Source: Dolomitihabitans soli (lineage in GTDB: Bacteria; Actinomycetota; Actinomycetes; Streptosporangiales; Streptosporangiaceae). From it: a stretch of 64,000 bases of DNA. The notes under the pieces were generated by a model, which was not told the origin of the DNA, ran no database searches, and saw only the letters and a program-made list of their open reading frames with translations. Location: assembly GCF_022213955.1 (NCBI RefSeq), contig NZ_JAKNTW010000033.1, positions 1-64,000 on the forward strand. The letters are read 5' to 3'. Position numbers and translations under genes: made by a program. This document shows, in pieces, positions 50,664 to 59,272 of the stretch. Position 1 is the first letter of the stretch. Every line of letters starts with the position of its first letter.

Positions 50664-52338
50664 GGCCGTTTTCCTGGAGAACCTTCAGGAAGAAGTCGCG
50701 TCCCTCGTTGCCGCCGTCGCGCTGCCACTCCGCGACGATGTCCTTGGCGTCGCTGACGGGACGGCGACCACGCATGATGTCGGTGAACTTGTCCTCGGTG
50801 GGGACCTGCAGGCCCGACAGCTTGGCGGGCCGCTGGACCCGGATGCCCGAGGTCGGCTGCGTCTGGATGTACTTGAAGCTGTCGTTCTGCCACTGGGCGC
50901 AGGCTGTGACCGCGTCCGGGTAGGCCACCCAGTCGGTCACCAGCGGCCGGCCGCCGAGGAAGATGTACGACTCGGCGGCCTCCTTCAGGCCGAGCTCGGT
51001 CCTGTCGGGCGCGCCGTTCTCGTCCCGGGTGAAGTGCTTGCCCTCCACGCCGTAGATGTAGAGCTCGTACTCCTTGGTGCCGAACGGCGCGGCGGTGAAG
51101 TTGAGGATCGAGAGGATCTCCTCGACCTTCGCCTTGGGCGTCCCCTTCTTGATGAAGGTGAAGATCCCCGCGGCGTTGTTGTGGTAAGTGATCGGGGTGC
51201 CGCCGTCGTGCGCGAACAGTGGCATCACGCCGATGTTGAAGTCGGGGTTCTTCGGGCGCTGCTGGTCCAGCAAGGGCTTCCAGCCGCCGATGCCGTCGCG
51301 GAAGACGGTGGTCTGGCCCGCGGCGAACAGGTCCTTCTCATTGGCGCCCTTGCTGCTCACCACGTTGGGGTGGATCAGCTCCTCTTCGAAGAGCTTGCGC
51401 ATGAACTCCAGCATCAGCACGTATTCGGGCGTCTCGTACTTGTGGACGAGCTTGCCGCCCTCCAGCCGCCACTCCTGCGGGATGTTGAAGATGGGCCAGG
51501 CCATCTCGTGGATGTCGCCGAACGCCCAGCGCTTCGCCTTGGCGTCGGTGATCGTCTTGCCCAGTTGGTAGAGCTCCTCGGCGTTCTTCGGGAGCGGCCA
51601 GCCGTTCTCGTCGAACAGGTCCTTGCGGTAGAGCAAGCTCAAGGGGTACGGCTCCGTCGGGAAGGGGACGGCCATGAGCTTGCCGTTCCACACCGACCAC
51701 TGCCAGGCGGGGGTGGGCAGGTTGGCCAGCAGCGGCCACGACTTGACCTTGTCGCCCTGCAGATAGGGGGTGAGGTCCTCGAAGGCCTTGTCGACGGCGA
51801 CGTTGAAGTCGGCCATCTTCTCGATCTCCCATTGCGGGATGACCATGATGTCGGGCAGGTCGCCCGAGGCCATCCGGGCGATGGCCTTGTCGGCGTAGGT
51901 GGTGCCGTCGGCGATCTGGAACTCGACGGTCGCGCCGATCTCGGCGTTGACGGCCTGGAAGAAGGAGTTCTCGTCCAGGGCGGGCGGGATGGGGGCCCAC
52001 AGCGGGGTCATCGCCTTGTAGGAGCCGCCCTTGCCGAGCTTCTGCGGGATGGCCTGCGTCAACGTCGCCGGATATTTCGTGAAACCGCCGCCGTAACCCG
52101 GCACGCCGGGGAGCTTGGACACCGTGCCAGGGATGTCGGGCTTCGCCCCTTCGAAGGGGATGTAGGTCGGGGTGAGAGAGGTCAGCTTGTCACCGGCCGC
52201 CGCGGTCGCGCCGCCGGAGCCGGGGCGCGGGCCGCTCGGAGTGGAGCAGGCGGACAACAGCCCGCCGGCCGCGGTGAGGCCGACCAGACCGAGGAATCCG
52301 CGCCGGCTGGTGGTCGCGCCATCGAGGGGAAGTGTCAC
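50656..52338 (-). CDS. Oligosaccharide-binding lipoprotein (LplA-type, Tat-exported)
   Basis: 560 residues from a GTG with GAAGGGAG upstream. The N-terminus TSRRGFLGLVGLTAAGGLLSAC combines a twin-arginine motif with a lipobox (LSAC), so export folded by Tat and lipid anchoring are likely. The mature part is the long family-1 LplA type (FFQAVNAEIGATVEFQIADGTTY, GDLPDIMVIPQWEIEKM). It pairs with the two permeases downstream. Divergent from the ROK regulator, with a 25-bp operator ahead of it. Confidence 0.92.
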   Translation of the reverse strand: MTLPLDGATTSRRGFLGLVGLTAAGGLLSACSTPSGPRPGSGGATAAAGDKLTSLTPTYIPFEGAKPDIPGTVSKLPGVPGYGGGFTKYPATLTQAIPQKLGKGGSYKAMTPLWAPIPPALDENSFFQAVNAEIGATVEFQIADGTTYADKAIARMASGDLPDIMVIPQWEIEKMADFNVAVDKAFEDLTPYLQGDKVKSWPLLANLPTPAWQWSVWNGKLMAVPFPTEPYPLSLLYRKDLFDENGWPLPKNAEELYQLGKTITDAKAKRWAFGDIHEMAWPIFNIPQEWRLEGGKLVHKYETPEYVLMLEFMRKLFEEELIHPNVVSSKGANEKDLFAAGQTTVFRDGIGGWKPLLDQQRPKNPDFNIGVMPLFAHDGGTPITYHNNAAGIFTFIKKGTPKAKVEEILSILNFTAAPFGTKEYELYIYGVEGKHFTRDENGAPDRTELGLKEAAESYIFLGGRPLVTDWVAYPDAVTACAQWQNDSFKYIQTQPTSGIRVQRPAKLSGLQVPTEDKFTDIMRGRRPVSDAKDIVAEWQRDGGNEGRDFFLKVLQENGRA

Positions 52339-52403
52339 GGCGCGCTCCCTTCGTTCATTCGATCAGACAGGGGGTGTTAGCGGAGGAGGGCTCCGGGGTA
52401 GAG

Positions 52404-52428
52404 TTAGTTCGTCTTTCGACCAAACAAA
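52404..52428 (-). promoter_or_regulatory. ROK/XylR-type operator of the importer operon
   Basis: TTAGTTCG, nine bases, CAAACAAA. Read on the minus strand it is TTTGTT-N13-AACTAA, the same as the site at 28762. It lies 66 bases upstream of the binding protein gene and 152 before the ROK gene, so it could serve both. Confidence 0.6.
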
Positions 52429-52579
52429 TTAGTCGAGGGTGACCGTCGCCACAAGGGATCGCCCACCGCGACTCAACAAGGGCGGGGTCACAGATTGGTG
52501 AAGGGACCGCCGGAATGACCCTCGGCCGCGTGATGCGGCATGATGGGCCCAGCCTGGCCGACCGGGAACGGGGCTGACC

Positions 52580-53806
52580 TTGATCACTTCTACCACGGGC
52601 CCACAACCCGCGGACTTCACCGACGTCAGGGCTACGAACCTGGCCGTCGTGCTGAGGTTCGTCAGGGAGCACGCGCCGTGCTCGCGCGCGGACATCGCCG
52701 CCTCGACCGGGCTCAACAAGGCGACGGTCTCCAGCCTCGTCGCCGATCTCATCGATCGGCGGCTGGTCCGCGAGACCGGCCTGACCGAGAACCGGGTCGG
52801 CCGTCCGGCGACCATGCTCGTCCTCGACGGCTCGCCGTACGCCGCGGCCGGCATCGAGGTGAACGTCGACTACCTCACGGCGGTCGCCGTCGACCTGTCG
52901 GGGCAGCGGCTGCTGTCCTGGCGGCGGTCCTTCCCCGGGGCGACCGCCACGGCGAGCCAGGCGGTCGCGGCGGTCGCCGCCCTCGCCCGCCGCGCGGTCA
53001 ACCGCATGGTGAAGGAGGAGCGGCAGGTCCTCGGGCTGGCCATCGCCGTACCCGGCCTGATCGACGTCGACGGGCGGGTGCGCATCGCGCCCAACCTCGG
53101 CTGGCACGACGTCGACCTGACCGGTGACCTCACCAAGGCGCTGCGCGACCCCGGCTTCCCGGTCCAGGTCGACAACGACGCCAACCTCGGAGCCCTGGCC
53201 GAACATCGTTTCGGGCCGTTGGGCGGGGTCGACAACCTGCTCTACCTGACCGGCGAGGTCGGCGTCGGAGCCGGCGTGATCCTCGACGGGCGGCTGCGGC
53301 GCGGCGGCAGGGGATACAGCGGGGAGATCGGCCACATCCAGATCGATCCCGCCGGCCCCGTCTGCAACTGCGGCCGGACCGGGTGCCTGGAAGCGGTCGC
53401 CGGGATCGGTGCCGTGATCGGCAAGGTGGCGTCCGGCACGCCTGGTGCGCCCGTCTCACCCGCCGAGGTGGAGCCCGAGATCGACGAGGTCGTACGGCTG
53501 GCCAGGAACGGCGACACCGCCACGCTGGCCGCGCTGGCCGAGATCGGCGGAAACCTCGGCAAGGGCGTCGCCATCCTGGCGAACGTGCTCAACCCCGAGG
53601 TGGTGGTCCTCGGCGGCTACTACGTGCCGCTCGCCCCCTGGGTGCTGCCCGCGGCCCAGGCCGAGGTACGGCGGCGCACGATCGCGCCCGAGGCGGGCGG
53701 CTGCCGCATCGTGGCCTCCACCCTGGGCTACGGCGCGGCGGCCCTCGGCGGCGCGGCCCGGGTCCTCGACTCGGTCGACTCGGGACGGCTGCCCCACCGG
53801 ACCTGA
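52580..53806 (+). CDS. ROK-family transcriptional repressor (XylR-like)
   Basis: 408 residues from a TTG start with ACGGGG upstream. N-terminal winged helix at about 14-70 (LAVVLRFVREHAPCSRADIAASTGLNKATVSSLVADLIDRRLV). The ROK sugar-kinase-like domain follows, with VDNDANLGALAEH and the zinc motif CNCGRTGCLE in HIQIDPAGPVCNCG. The zinc His and Cys are intact; a catalytic kinase role is not expected for the HTH-bearing group. It probably releases DNA when xylose or a related sugar binds, controlling the divergent importer and, by the shared site, the GH31 operon. Confidence 0.92.
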   Translation: MITSTTGPQPADFTDVRATNLAVVLRFVREHAPCSRADIAASTGLNKATVSSLVADLIDRRLVRETGLTENRVGRPATMLVLDGSPYAAAGIEVNVDYLTAVAVDLSGQRLLSWRRSFPGATATASQAVAAVAALARRAVNRMVKEERQVLGLAIAVPGLIDVDGRVRIAPNLGWHDVDLTGDLTKALRDPGFPVQVDNDANLGALAEHRFGPLGGVDNLLYLTGEVGVGAGVILDGRLRRGGRGYSGEIGHIQIDPAGPVCNCGRTGCLEAVAGIGAVIGKVASGTPGAPVSPAEVEPEIDEVVRLARNGDTATLAALAEIGGNLGKGVAILANVLNPEVVVLGGYYVPLAPWVLPAAQAEVRRRTIAPEAGGCRIVASTLGYGAAALGGAARVLDSVDSGRLPHRT

Positions 53807-54003
53807 CCCCACCGGACCTGACCCCGCCGCGCCGGGAGCCGCCGGAACCGCTGGGCCGCGTCGTGCGTCCCGGCGGGCCACGGGGTCCGATCGCCGGTCA
53901 CGGGGCGGGGTGAAAATTTCATCCGGTCTTGACCGGACCTGGCTGAGGCGGCAAAGTGCATAGAACCCACGAATTAACACCGTCGTAATCTTCTCGTACA
54001 TCT

Positions 54004-54057
54004 TCGAAGCGCTTCGATCGAGGCGCTCCTTTTCGCAGGTTCGTCGAAGCGCTTCGA
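54004..54057 (+). promoter_or_regulatory. Two identical LacI-type operators
   Basis: The perfect 14-bp palindrome TCGAAGCGCTTCGA occurs at 54004-54017 and 54044-54057. Centres are 40 bp apart, close to four helical turns, so a LacI dimer pair or tetramer could bind on one face. They end 21 bases before the GH3 start of the GH3-LacI-GH1 operon. The 197 bases between the ROK gene and the first site hold only the palindrome CCGGTCTTGACCGG (53923) and no gene. Confidence 0.85.
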
Positions 54058-54077
54058 CGTGAAGGATGGTCCCCCCC

Positions 54078-56876
54078 ATGAACGAACCGGTTCCCTTCAG
54101 AGACCCGGAACTCCCCCCGGCCGAACGGCTCGCCGACCTGATGGGACGGCTGACGCTGGAGGAGAAGGTCGGCCTGCTGCACCAGTACCAGGCGCCGGTC
54201 GACCGGCTCGGGCTGAAGAGGTTCAGGACCGGGACGGAGGCGCTGCACGGGCTGGCGTGGCTGGGGCCCGCGACGGTGTTCCCGCAGGCGATCGGGCTGG
54301 CCAGCACCTGGAACCCGGAGCTGGTGCGGGCGGTGGGCGAGGCGACGGCCGACGAGGTGCTGGCCTTCCACCACAAGGACCCCACCGGGGCGGGCCGGAA
54401 CGTCTGGGCCCCGGTCGTCAACCCGCTGCGCGACCCCCGCTGGGGCAGGAACGAGGAGGGCTACTCCGAGGACCCCTGGCTCACCGGCGTGCTGAGCACC
54501 GCCTACGCGGGCGGGCTGCGCGGCGCGGACCCGAAGGTCATGAAGACCGCGCCGACCCTCAAGCACTTCCTCGGCTACAACAACGAGACCGACCGCTGCA
54601 CGACCTCCAGCAACCTGCCGCCCCGCGTGCTCCACGAGTACGAACTGCCGGCCTACAAGCCCGCGCTGGAGTCGGGTGCGGCGGTCGCGGTGATGCCCTC
54701 GTACAACCTGGTCAACGGCCGTCCCGCGCACCTGAGCCCGCTGATCGGCGACGTGCTGCGGACCTGGGCCGCCGATGACCTCCTGGTGGTCAGCGACGCC
54801 TACGCCCCCGCCAACCTGGCCGGCCTGCAGGCCTACCACGCCGATCTCCCCGAGGCGTACGCGCACGCGATCAAGGCCGGCGTGGACAGCTTCACCCAGG
54901 ACGACGAGCGGACCGAGGCGACGCTGGGCCACATCAGGGAGGCCATGGCGCGGGGACTGCTGACGGAGCAGGACGTCGACGAGGCGGTACGGCACGCGCT
55001 GTCGATCCGGTTGCGGCTGGGCGAGTTCGACCCGGCCGAGCCGTACGAGGAGGTCACCGAGGCGGTCGTGAACTGCCCGGAGCACCAGGCGCTGGCGCTG
55101 GAGGCGGCGCGGCAGTCGATCGTGCTGCTGAAGAACGACGGCCTGCTGCCCCTGGCGGGCCGGCCGAAGGTCGCGGTGATCGGCCAGCTCGGCGACACCC
55201 TGATGGAGGACTGGTACAGCGGCACCCTGCCCTACGCCGTCACCGCCTTCGGGGGCCTGGCCGAGCGGTGCGAGGCGGTCTTCTGCGAGGGCGTGGACCG
55301 GATCGCGCTGCACACCCCGGGCGGCTACCTGGTGGGCGGCGAGGAACTGGGCGGCGGCCCGCTGGGGATCGCCCCGGCGGCCGACGACCGGAACGCCTGG
55401 TTCGACCTGTTCGACTGGGGCGGCGGGGCCTACGCCCTGCGCGCCGTCGCCAACGGCCGTTACGTCTCGGTGGGCGAGGACGGCGTGCTCGTCAACGACC
55501 AGCCGGGCCCCAACGGCTGGGAGGTGCGCCAGACCTTCAGGCTGGAGGAACGGCCGCGCGGCGCACTGGTCCTGCGGCACATCTCCACCGGCGGGTACGT
55601 CACCGCGGACGGCGGCACGCTGCGGCTCACCGACGACGCGGACACCGCGACCGTGCTCACCCCCGAGCTGATCACCAGCGGCCTGGAGACCGCCGCCGCG
55701 GTGGCCGCGGCCGCGGACGTCGCGATCGTCGTGGTGGGGGACCACCCGCTGGTGAACGGCCGGGAGACCGAAGACCGCACCGAGCTGGACCTGCCGGCCG
55801 CGCAGGAGGCCGTGCTGCGGGCCGTGCACGCGGCGAACCCGCGCACGGTGCTCGTCGTGAGCAGCGGCTACCCGTTCGCGGTGCACTGGGCGGAGGAGAA
55901 CCTGCCGGCGGTGCTGTGGTCGGCGCACGGCGGCCAGGAGTACGGCCACGCGCTGGCCGAGGTGCTGTTCGGCGACATCGACCCCGGCGGCAGGCTCACC
56001 CAGACGTGGTACCGCGCGGCGTGCGAGCTGCCCGACCTGCTCGACTACGACATCATCGCCGCCGACGCCACCTACCTCTACTTCCGGGGCGCGCCGCTCT
56101 ACCCCTTCGGCCACGGCCTCAGCTACACGACCTTCGACTACACCGACATCTCCGTCTCGGTCGACGACGACGAGGTCACCGCCTCGGTGACCGTGACCAA
56201 CACCGGCGCCCGCGCCGGGATCGAGATCGTGCAGTTCTACTCCCACCAGCAGCGTTCCCGGGTCAAGCAGCCGCTGCGCCAGCTCCGCGGTTTCCAGCGG
56301 GTACGGCTCGCGGCGGGCGAGAGCCGTACCGTCTCCCTCGTCATGAAGGTCGCCGACCTCGCCTTCTGGGACGTCACCCGGAACAGGTTCGTCGTCGAGG
56401 AGGCCCCGCACAAGCTGATGGCGGGCAGGTCCGCGCGGGACATCAGGCTGTGCGCGCCGTTCCACGTCACGGGGGAGCGAATCCCGCCGCGGGACGCCTT
56501 CGCCGGGCCGATCGAGGCCGCCGACAACGACGAGTACGACGGGGTGACGCTGGTCGACGCGGCCAAGGAGCGCGGCGACGCGGTGCGATCCGACGCGGCG
56601 GGCGGCTGGATCCGGTTCGGCGGCGTGGACTTCGGCGCGGGCGCGAGCGCCTGCCAGCTCACCGCGTCGAGCACCGAGGGCGCCGTGCTGACGCTCCGGC
56701 TGGACGACCCGCTGCTCGGCCAGGTGGCCGCCACGGTCCCGGTGCCCCGTACGGCGAGCCGGTACGAGCCGTCCGAGATCCGGTGCGCACTTGCGGGAAC
56801 CGGCGGACTCCACGACCTTTATGTGGTGTTCGAGAACGATGGCGTGACGTTGAGCACGCTCCAGGTGCTGCCGTGA
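54078..56876 (+). CDS. Cytosolic glycoside hydrolase family 3 enzyme
   Basis: 932 residues using the ATG at 54078; an ATG at 54066 sits directly on the GAAGGA ribosome site and is less likely. No signal peptide. Barrel about 10-300 with the nucleophile probably Asp240 in VVSDAYAPANL and LKHFLGYNNE for binding. The second domain is split by the same kind of insertion (about 404-530, VDRIALHTPGGYLVGG... FDLFDWGGGAYALRAVANGRYV) as the secreted paralogue at 34170. Fibronectin III-like and CBM-like parts end the protein. It likely cleaves imported beta-linked oligosaccharides. Its stop overlaps the LacI start. Confidence 0.9.
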   Translation: MNEPVPFRDPELPPAERLADLMGRLTLEEKVGLLHQYQAPVDRLGLKRFRTGTEALHGLAWLGPATVFPQAIGLASTWNPELVRAVGEATADEVLAFHHKDPTGAGRNVWAPVVNPLRDPRWGRNEEGYSEDPWLTGVLSTAYAGGLRGADPKVMKTAPTLKHFLGYNNETDRCTTSSNLPPRVLHEYELPAYKPALESGAAVAVMPSYNLVNGRPAHLSPLIGDVLRTWAADDLLVVSDAYAPANLAGLQAYHADLPEAYAHAIKAGVDSFTQDDERTEATLGHIREAMARGLLTEQDVDEAVRHALSIRLRLGEFDPAEPYEEVTEAVVNCPEHQALALEAARQSIVLLKNDGLLPLAGRPKVAVIGQLGDTLMEDWYSGTLPYAVTAFGGLAERCEAVFCEGVDRIALHTPGGYLVGGEELGGGPLGIAPAADDRNAWFDLFDWGGGAYALRAVANGRYVSVGEDGVLVNDQPGPNGWEVRQTFRLEERPRGALVLRHISTGGYVTADGGTLRLTDDADTATVLTPELITSGLETAAAVAAAADVAIVVVGDHPLVNGRETEDRTELDLPAAQEAVLRAVHAANPRTVLVVSSGYPFAVHWAEENLPAVLWSAHGGQEYGHALAEVLFGDIDPGGRLTQTWYRAACELPDLLDYDIIAADATYLYFRGAPLYPFGHGLSYTTFDYTDISVSVDDDEVTASVTVTNTGARAGIEIVQFYSHQQRSRVKQPLRQLRGFQRVRLAAGESRTVSLVMKVADLAFWDVTRNRFVVEEAPHKLMAGRSARDIRLCAPFHVTGERIPPRDAFAGPIEAADNDEYDGVTLVDAAKERGDAVRSDAAGGWIRFGGVDFGAGASACQLTASSTEGAVLTLRLDDPLLGQVAATVPVPRTASRYEPSEIRCALAGTGGLHDLYVVFENDGVTLSTLQVLP

Positions 56877-57892
56877 GCCGGCGGGCGGTCACCATCTCCG
56901 AGGTGGCCAGGCACGCGGGGGTCGCGGTCAGCACGGTCTCCTACGTGCTCAGCGGCAAGCGGACCATCTCCGCGACGACCCGGCAGCGGGTGCTCGACAG
57001 CGTCCGGGTGCTGGGATACCACCCGAACGCCGGGGCCCGCGCGCTGGCGAGCAAACGGGCCAACGTGATCTCGCTGGTGCTGCCGTTGCGCGCCGGGATG
57101 CACCTGCCGGTCCTGATGCAGTTCGCCACCTCCGTGGTGACCACCGCCCGGCGATACGATCACGACGTGCTGCTGATGACGGCGGACGAGGGCCCCGACG
57201 GGCTGCGCAGGGTCGCCGCCAGCGCGCTGGTCGACGGCCTGGTGCTGATGGACGTCGAGGTGCACGACCAGCGGGTGCCGCTGCTCCGCGAGCTGGCCGA
57301 GCCGAGCGTGCTGATCGGCTTCCCGGCCGACTCCGACGGGCTGACCTGTGTGGATCTCGACTTCGCCGGGGCGGGCGCGCTCTGCGTCGACCACCTGGCG
57401 GCGCTCGGGCACCGGGAGGTCGCGCTGCTGGGCGCGCCCGCCGTCGTCTACGACCGGGGCACCGGCTACGCCAGGCGCACCCGTGAGGGGTTCGTCGAGG
57501 CGGTGCGGGCGCACGGCCTGTCCGGCGCCCCGCTGCCGTGCGAGGAGACCTTCGACGAGGTCTGCGGCGCCGTGAAAGAGCTCTTCGAGGTCCAGCCCGG
57601 GCTCTCCGGCCTGGTAGTGCACAACGAGGCCGCGGTCGGGCACGTGCTCGGCGCGCTCCGGGTGCTGGGCAGACGGGTGCCGGAGGACGTCTCGGTGGTC
57701 GCGATCTGCCCCGACGACGTGGCCGACCGGGCCAGCCCGCCGTTGACCTCGGTGTTGATTCCGGCCGAGGATGTCGGCCACCAGGCGGTGCGGCTGCTCA
57801 TGGAAAAGCTCGACGGCCGTGCCGTACCCGACGCGACGCTGCTTTCGCCGCGTCTGACCGTGCGAGGGAGCACGAGTGATCACATTTCCTGA
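56873..57892 (+). CDS. LacI-family transcriptional regulator
   Basis: 339 residues from a GTG overlapping the GH3 stop (GTGA). HTH and hinge at about 6-60 ([47 protein letters not shown]), then a periplasmic-binding-protein-like effector domain ([49 protein letters not shown]). It lies inside the operon it probably represses through the two operators at 54004-54057, so autoregulation is expected. The inducer is probably a glucoside or xyloside handled by the flanking hydrolases. Confidence 0.93.
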   Translation: MSRRAVTISEVARHAGVAVSTVSYVLSGKRTISATTRQRVLDSVRVLGYHPNAGARALASKRANVISLVLPLRAGMHLPVLMQFATSVVTTARRYDHDVLLMTADEGPDGLRRVAASALVDGLVLMDVEVHDQRVPLLRELAEPSVLIGFPADSDGLTCVDLDFAGAGALCVDHLAALGHREVALLGAPAVVYDRGTGYARRTREGFVEAVRAHGLSGAPLPCEETFDEVCGAVKELFEVQPGLSGLVVHNEAAVGHVLGALRVLGRRVPEDVSVVAICPDDVADRASPPLTSVLIPAEDVGHQAVRLLMEKLDGRAVPDATLLSPRLTVRGSTSDHIS

Positions 57893-59183
57893 AGGGTTCC
57901 TCTGGGGCGCGGCCACCGCGTCCTACCAGATCGAGGGCGCCGTGGCCGAGGGCGGCAGGGAGCCGTCGATCTGGGACACGTTCTCGCACACGCCCGGCGC
58001 GGTCCGCGACGGGCAGACCGGCGATGTCGCCTGCGACCACTACCACCGTTTCGCCGACGACGTCGAGCTGATGGCCTCGCTCGGCCTGCAGACCTACCGC
58101 TTCTCGGTGGCCTGGCCGCGGCTGTCCGACCTGTCCTTCTACGATCGGCTGGTCGACGCGCTGCTGGAGCGGGGGATCGCGCCGGTCGCCACGCTCTACC
58201 ACTGGGACCTGCCGCAGCGGCTGCAGGACGCCGGCGGCTGGACCTCACGGGACACCGCCCTCCAGTTCGCCGAGTACGCGCTCGCGGTGCACGAGCGGCT
58301 GGGCGACCGGGTGCACACCTGGACGACGCTGAACGAGCCTTGGGTGTCGGCCTTCGTCGGGTACGGCTCCGGCCGGCACGCGCCCGGCGTCACCGATCCC
58401 GCGGCGGCCTTCACCGCGGCGCACCACCTGTTGCTCGGGCACGGACTGGCCACTTCGGCGCTGCGCTCGGCGGGGGCTCAGTCGGTCTCGCTGACGCTGA
58501 ACCTGTCGCCGATCCACGGGGACGCGGAGCCCGCGCGGCTGGTTGACGGGCTGGCGAACCGGCTGTTCCTGGATCCGGTCCTGAAGGGGGCCTATCCGGC
58601 GGACATGCTTGACTATATGGCGAAATATGTTGATGTTTCGGGGTTTGTTGATGATGTTCCGTTGATCGCCCAGCCGATCGACGTGCTCGGCGTCAACTAC
58701 TACACGACCAACACGGTCTACACCGACCCGGACGCGCGCGGACACCGCGAGTACCCCGGCACCGAGGGCATCCGCTTCGCCGCTCCCACCGCGCCGGTGA
58801 CCGAGATGGGCTGGGGCGTCGTGCCCAGCGGCCTGACCGACCTGCTCCTGCGGCTGACCCGCGACTACCCCGGCACCCCCCTGATGGTGACCGAGAACGG
58901 CGCGGCCTACGACGACAAGGTCGACGCCTCGGGCCAGGTCCCCGACCCCGAGCGGATCGCCTTCCTCGACGGCCACTTCCGTGCCGCGCACGCCGCCATC
59001 GAGCAGGGTGTGGACCTGCGGGCCTACTACGTCTGGTCGCTGCTGGACAACTTCGAGTGGGCGCACGGCTACCACAAGCGCTTCGGCCTCGTGCACGTCG
59101 ACTACGACACCCAGCGCCGCACCCCCAAGGCGAGCGCCGGATGGTACCGCGACGTCATCGCCCGAAACGGCCTTCCCGACTAG
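57876..59183 (+). CDS. Beta-glucosidase, glycoside hydrolase family 1
   Basis: 435 residues from a GTG 17 bases inside the LacI end, GAGGGAG upstream. [15 protein letters not shown] opens the barrel; the acid/base is the Glu in TTLNEPW and the nucleophile the Glu in [25 protein letters not shown] is the aglycone-side signature. No signal peptide, so cytosolic. The segment after [10 protein letters not shown] is about ten residues shorter than in typical members, running straight into [12 protein letters not shown]. Residues about 244-263 use unusually AT-rich codons. It should hydrolyse beta-glucosides or beta-glycosides released or imported by the neighbouring systems. Confidence 0.93.
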   Translation: MITFPEGFLWGAATASYQIEGAVAEGGREPSIWDTFSHTPGAVRDGQTGDVACDHYHRFADDVELMASLGLQTYRFSVAWPRLSDLSFYDRLVDALLERGIAPVATLYHWDLPQRLQDAGGWTSRDTALQFAEYALAVHERLGDRVHTWTTLNEPWVSAFVGYGSGRHAPGVTDPAAAFTAAHHLLLGHGLATSALRSAGAQSVSLTLNLSPIHGDAEPARLVDGLANRLFLDPVLKGAYPADMLDYMAKYVDVSGFVDDVPLIAQPIDVLGVNYYTTNTVYTDPDARGHREYPGTEGIRFAAPTAPVTEMGWGVVPSGLTDLLLRLTRDYPGTPLMVTENGAAYDDKVDASGQVPDPERIAFLDGHFRAAHAAIEQGVDLRAYYVWSLLDNFEWAHGYHKRFGLVHVDYDTQRRTPKASAGWYRDVIARNGLPD

Positions 59184-59224
59184 CGCCGGCCTCCTCCCCG
59201 CCCGGCCGCGAACCGCCGTGCTCA

Positions 59225-59262
59225 GCCGGCCACGCGGTCGTGGGTGTGACCGCGTGGCCGGC
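59225..59262. terminator. Bidirectional terminator between GH1 and LPMO genes
   Basis: GCCGGCCACGCGGTC and GACCGCGTGGCCGGC form a perfect 15-bp stem with an 8-base loop, between convergent genes. Confidence 0.85.
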
Positions 59263-59272
59263 CGGCAGCGGG

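Noticed and set aside
53923-53936. CCGGTCTTGACCGG palindrome after the ROK gene as a terminator
   Set aside because: Only six paired bases with a two-base loop and no T-tract; could be chance in GC-rich DNA.
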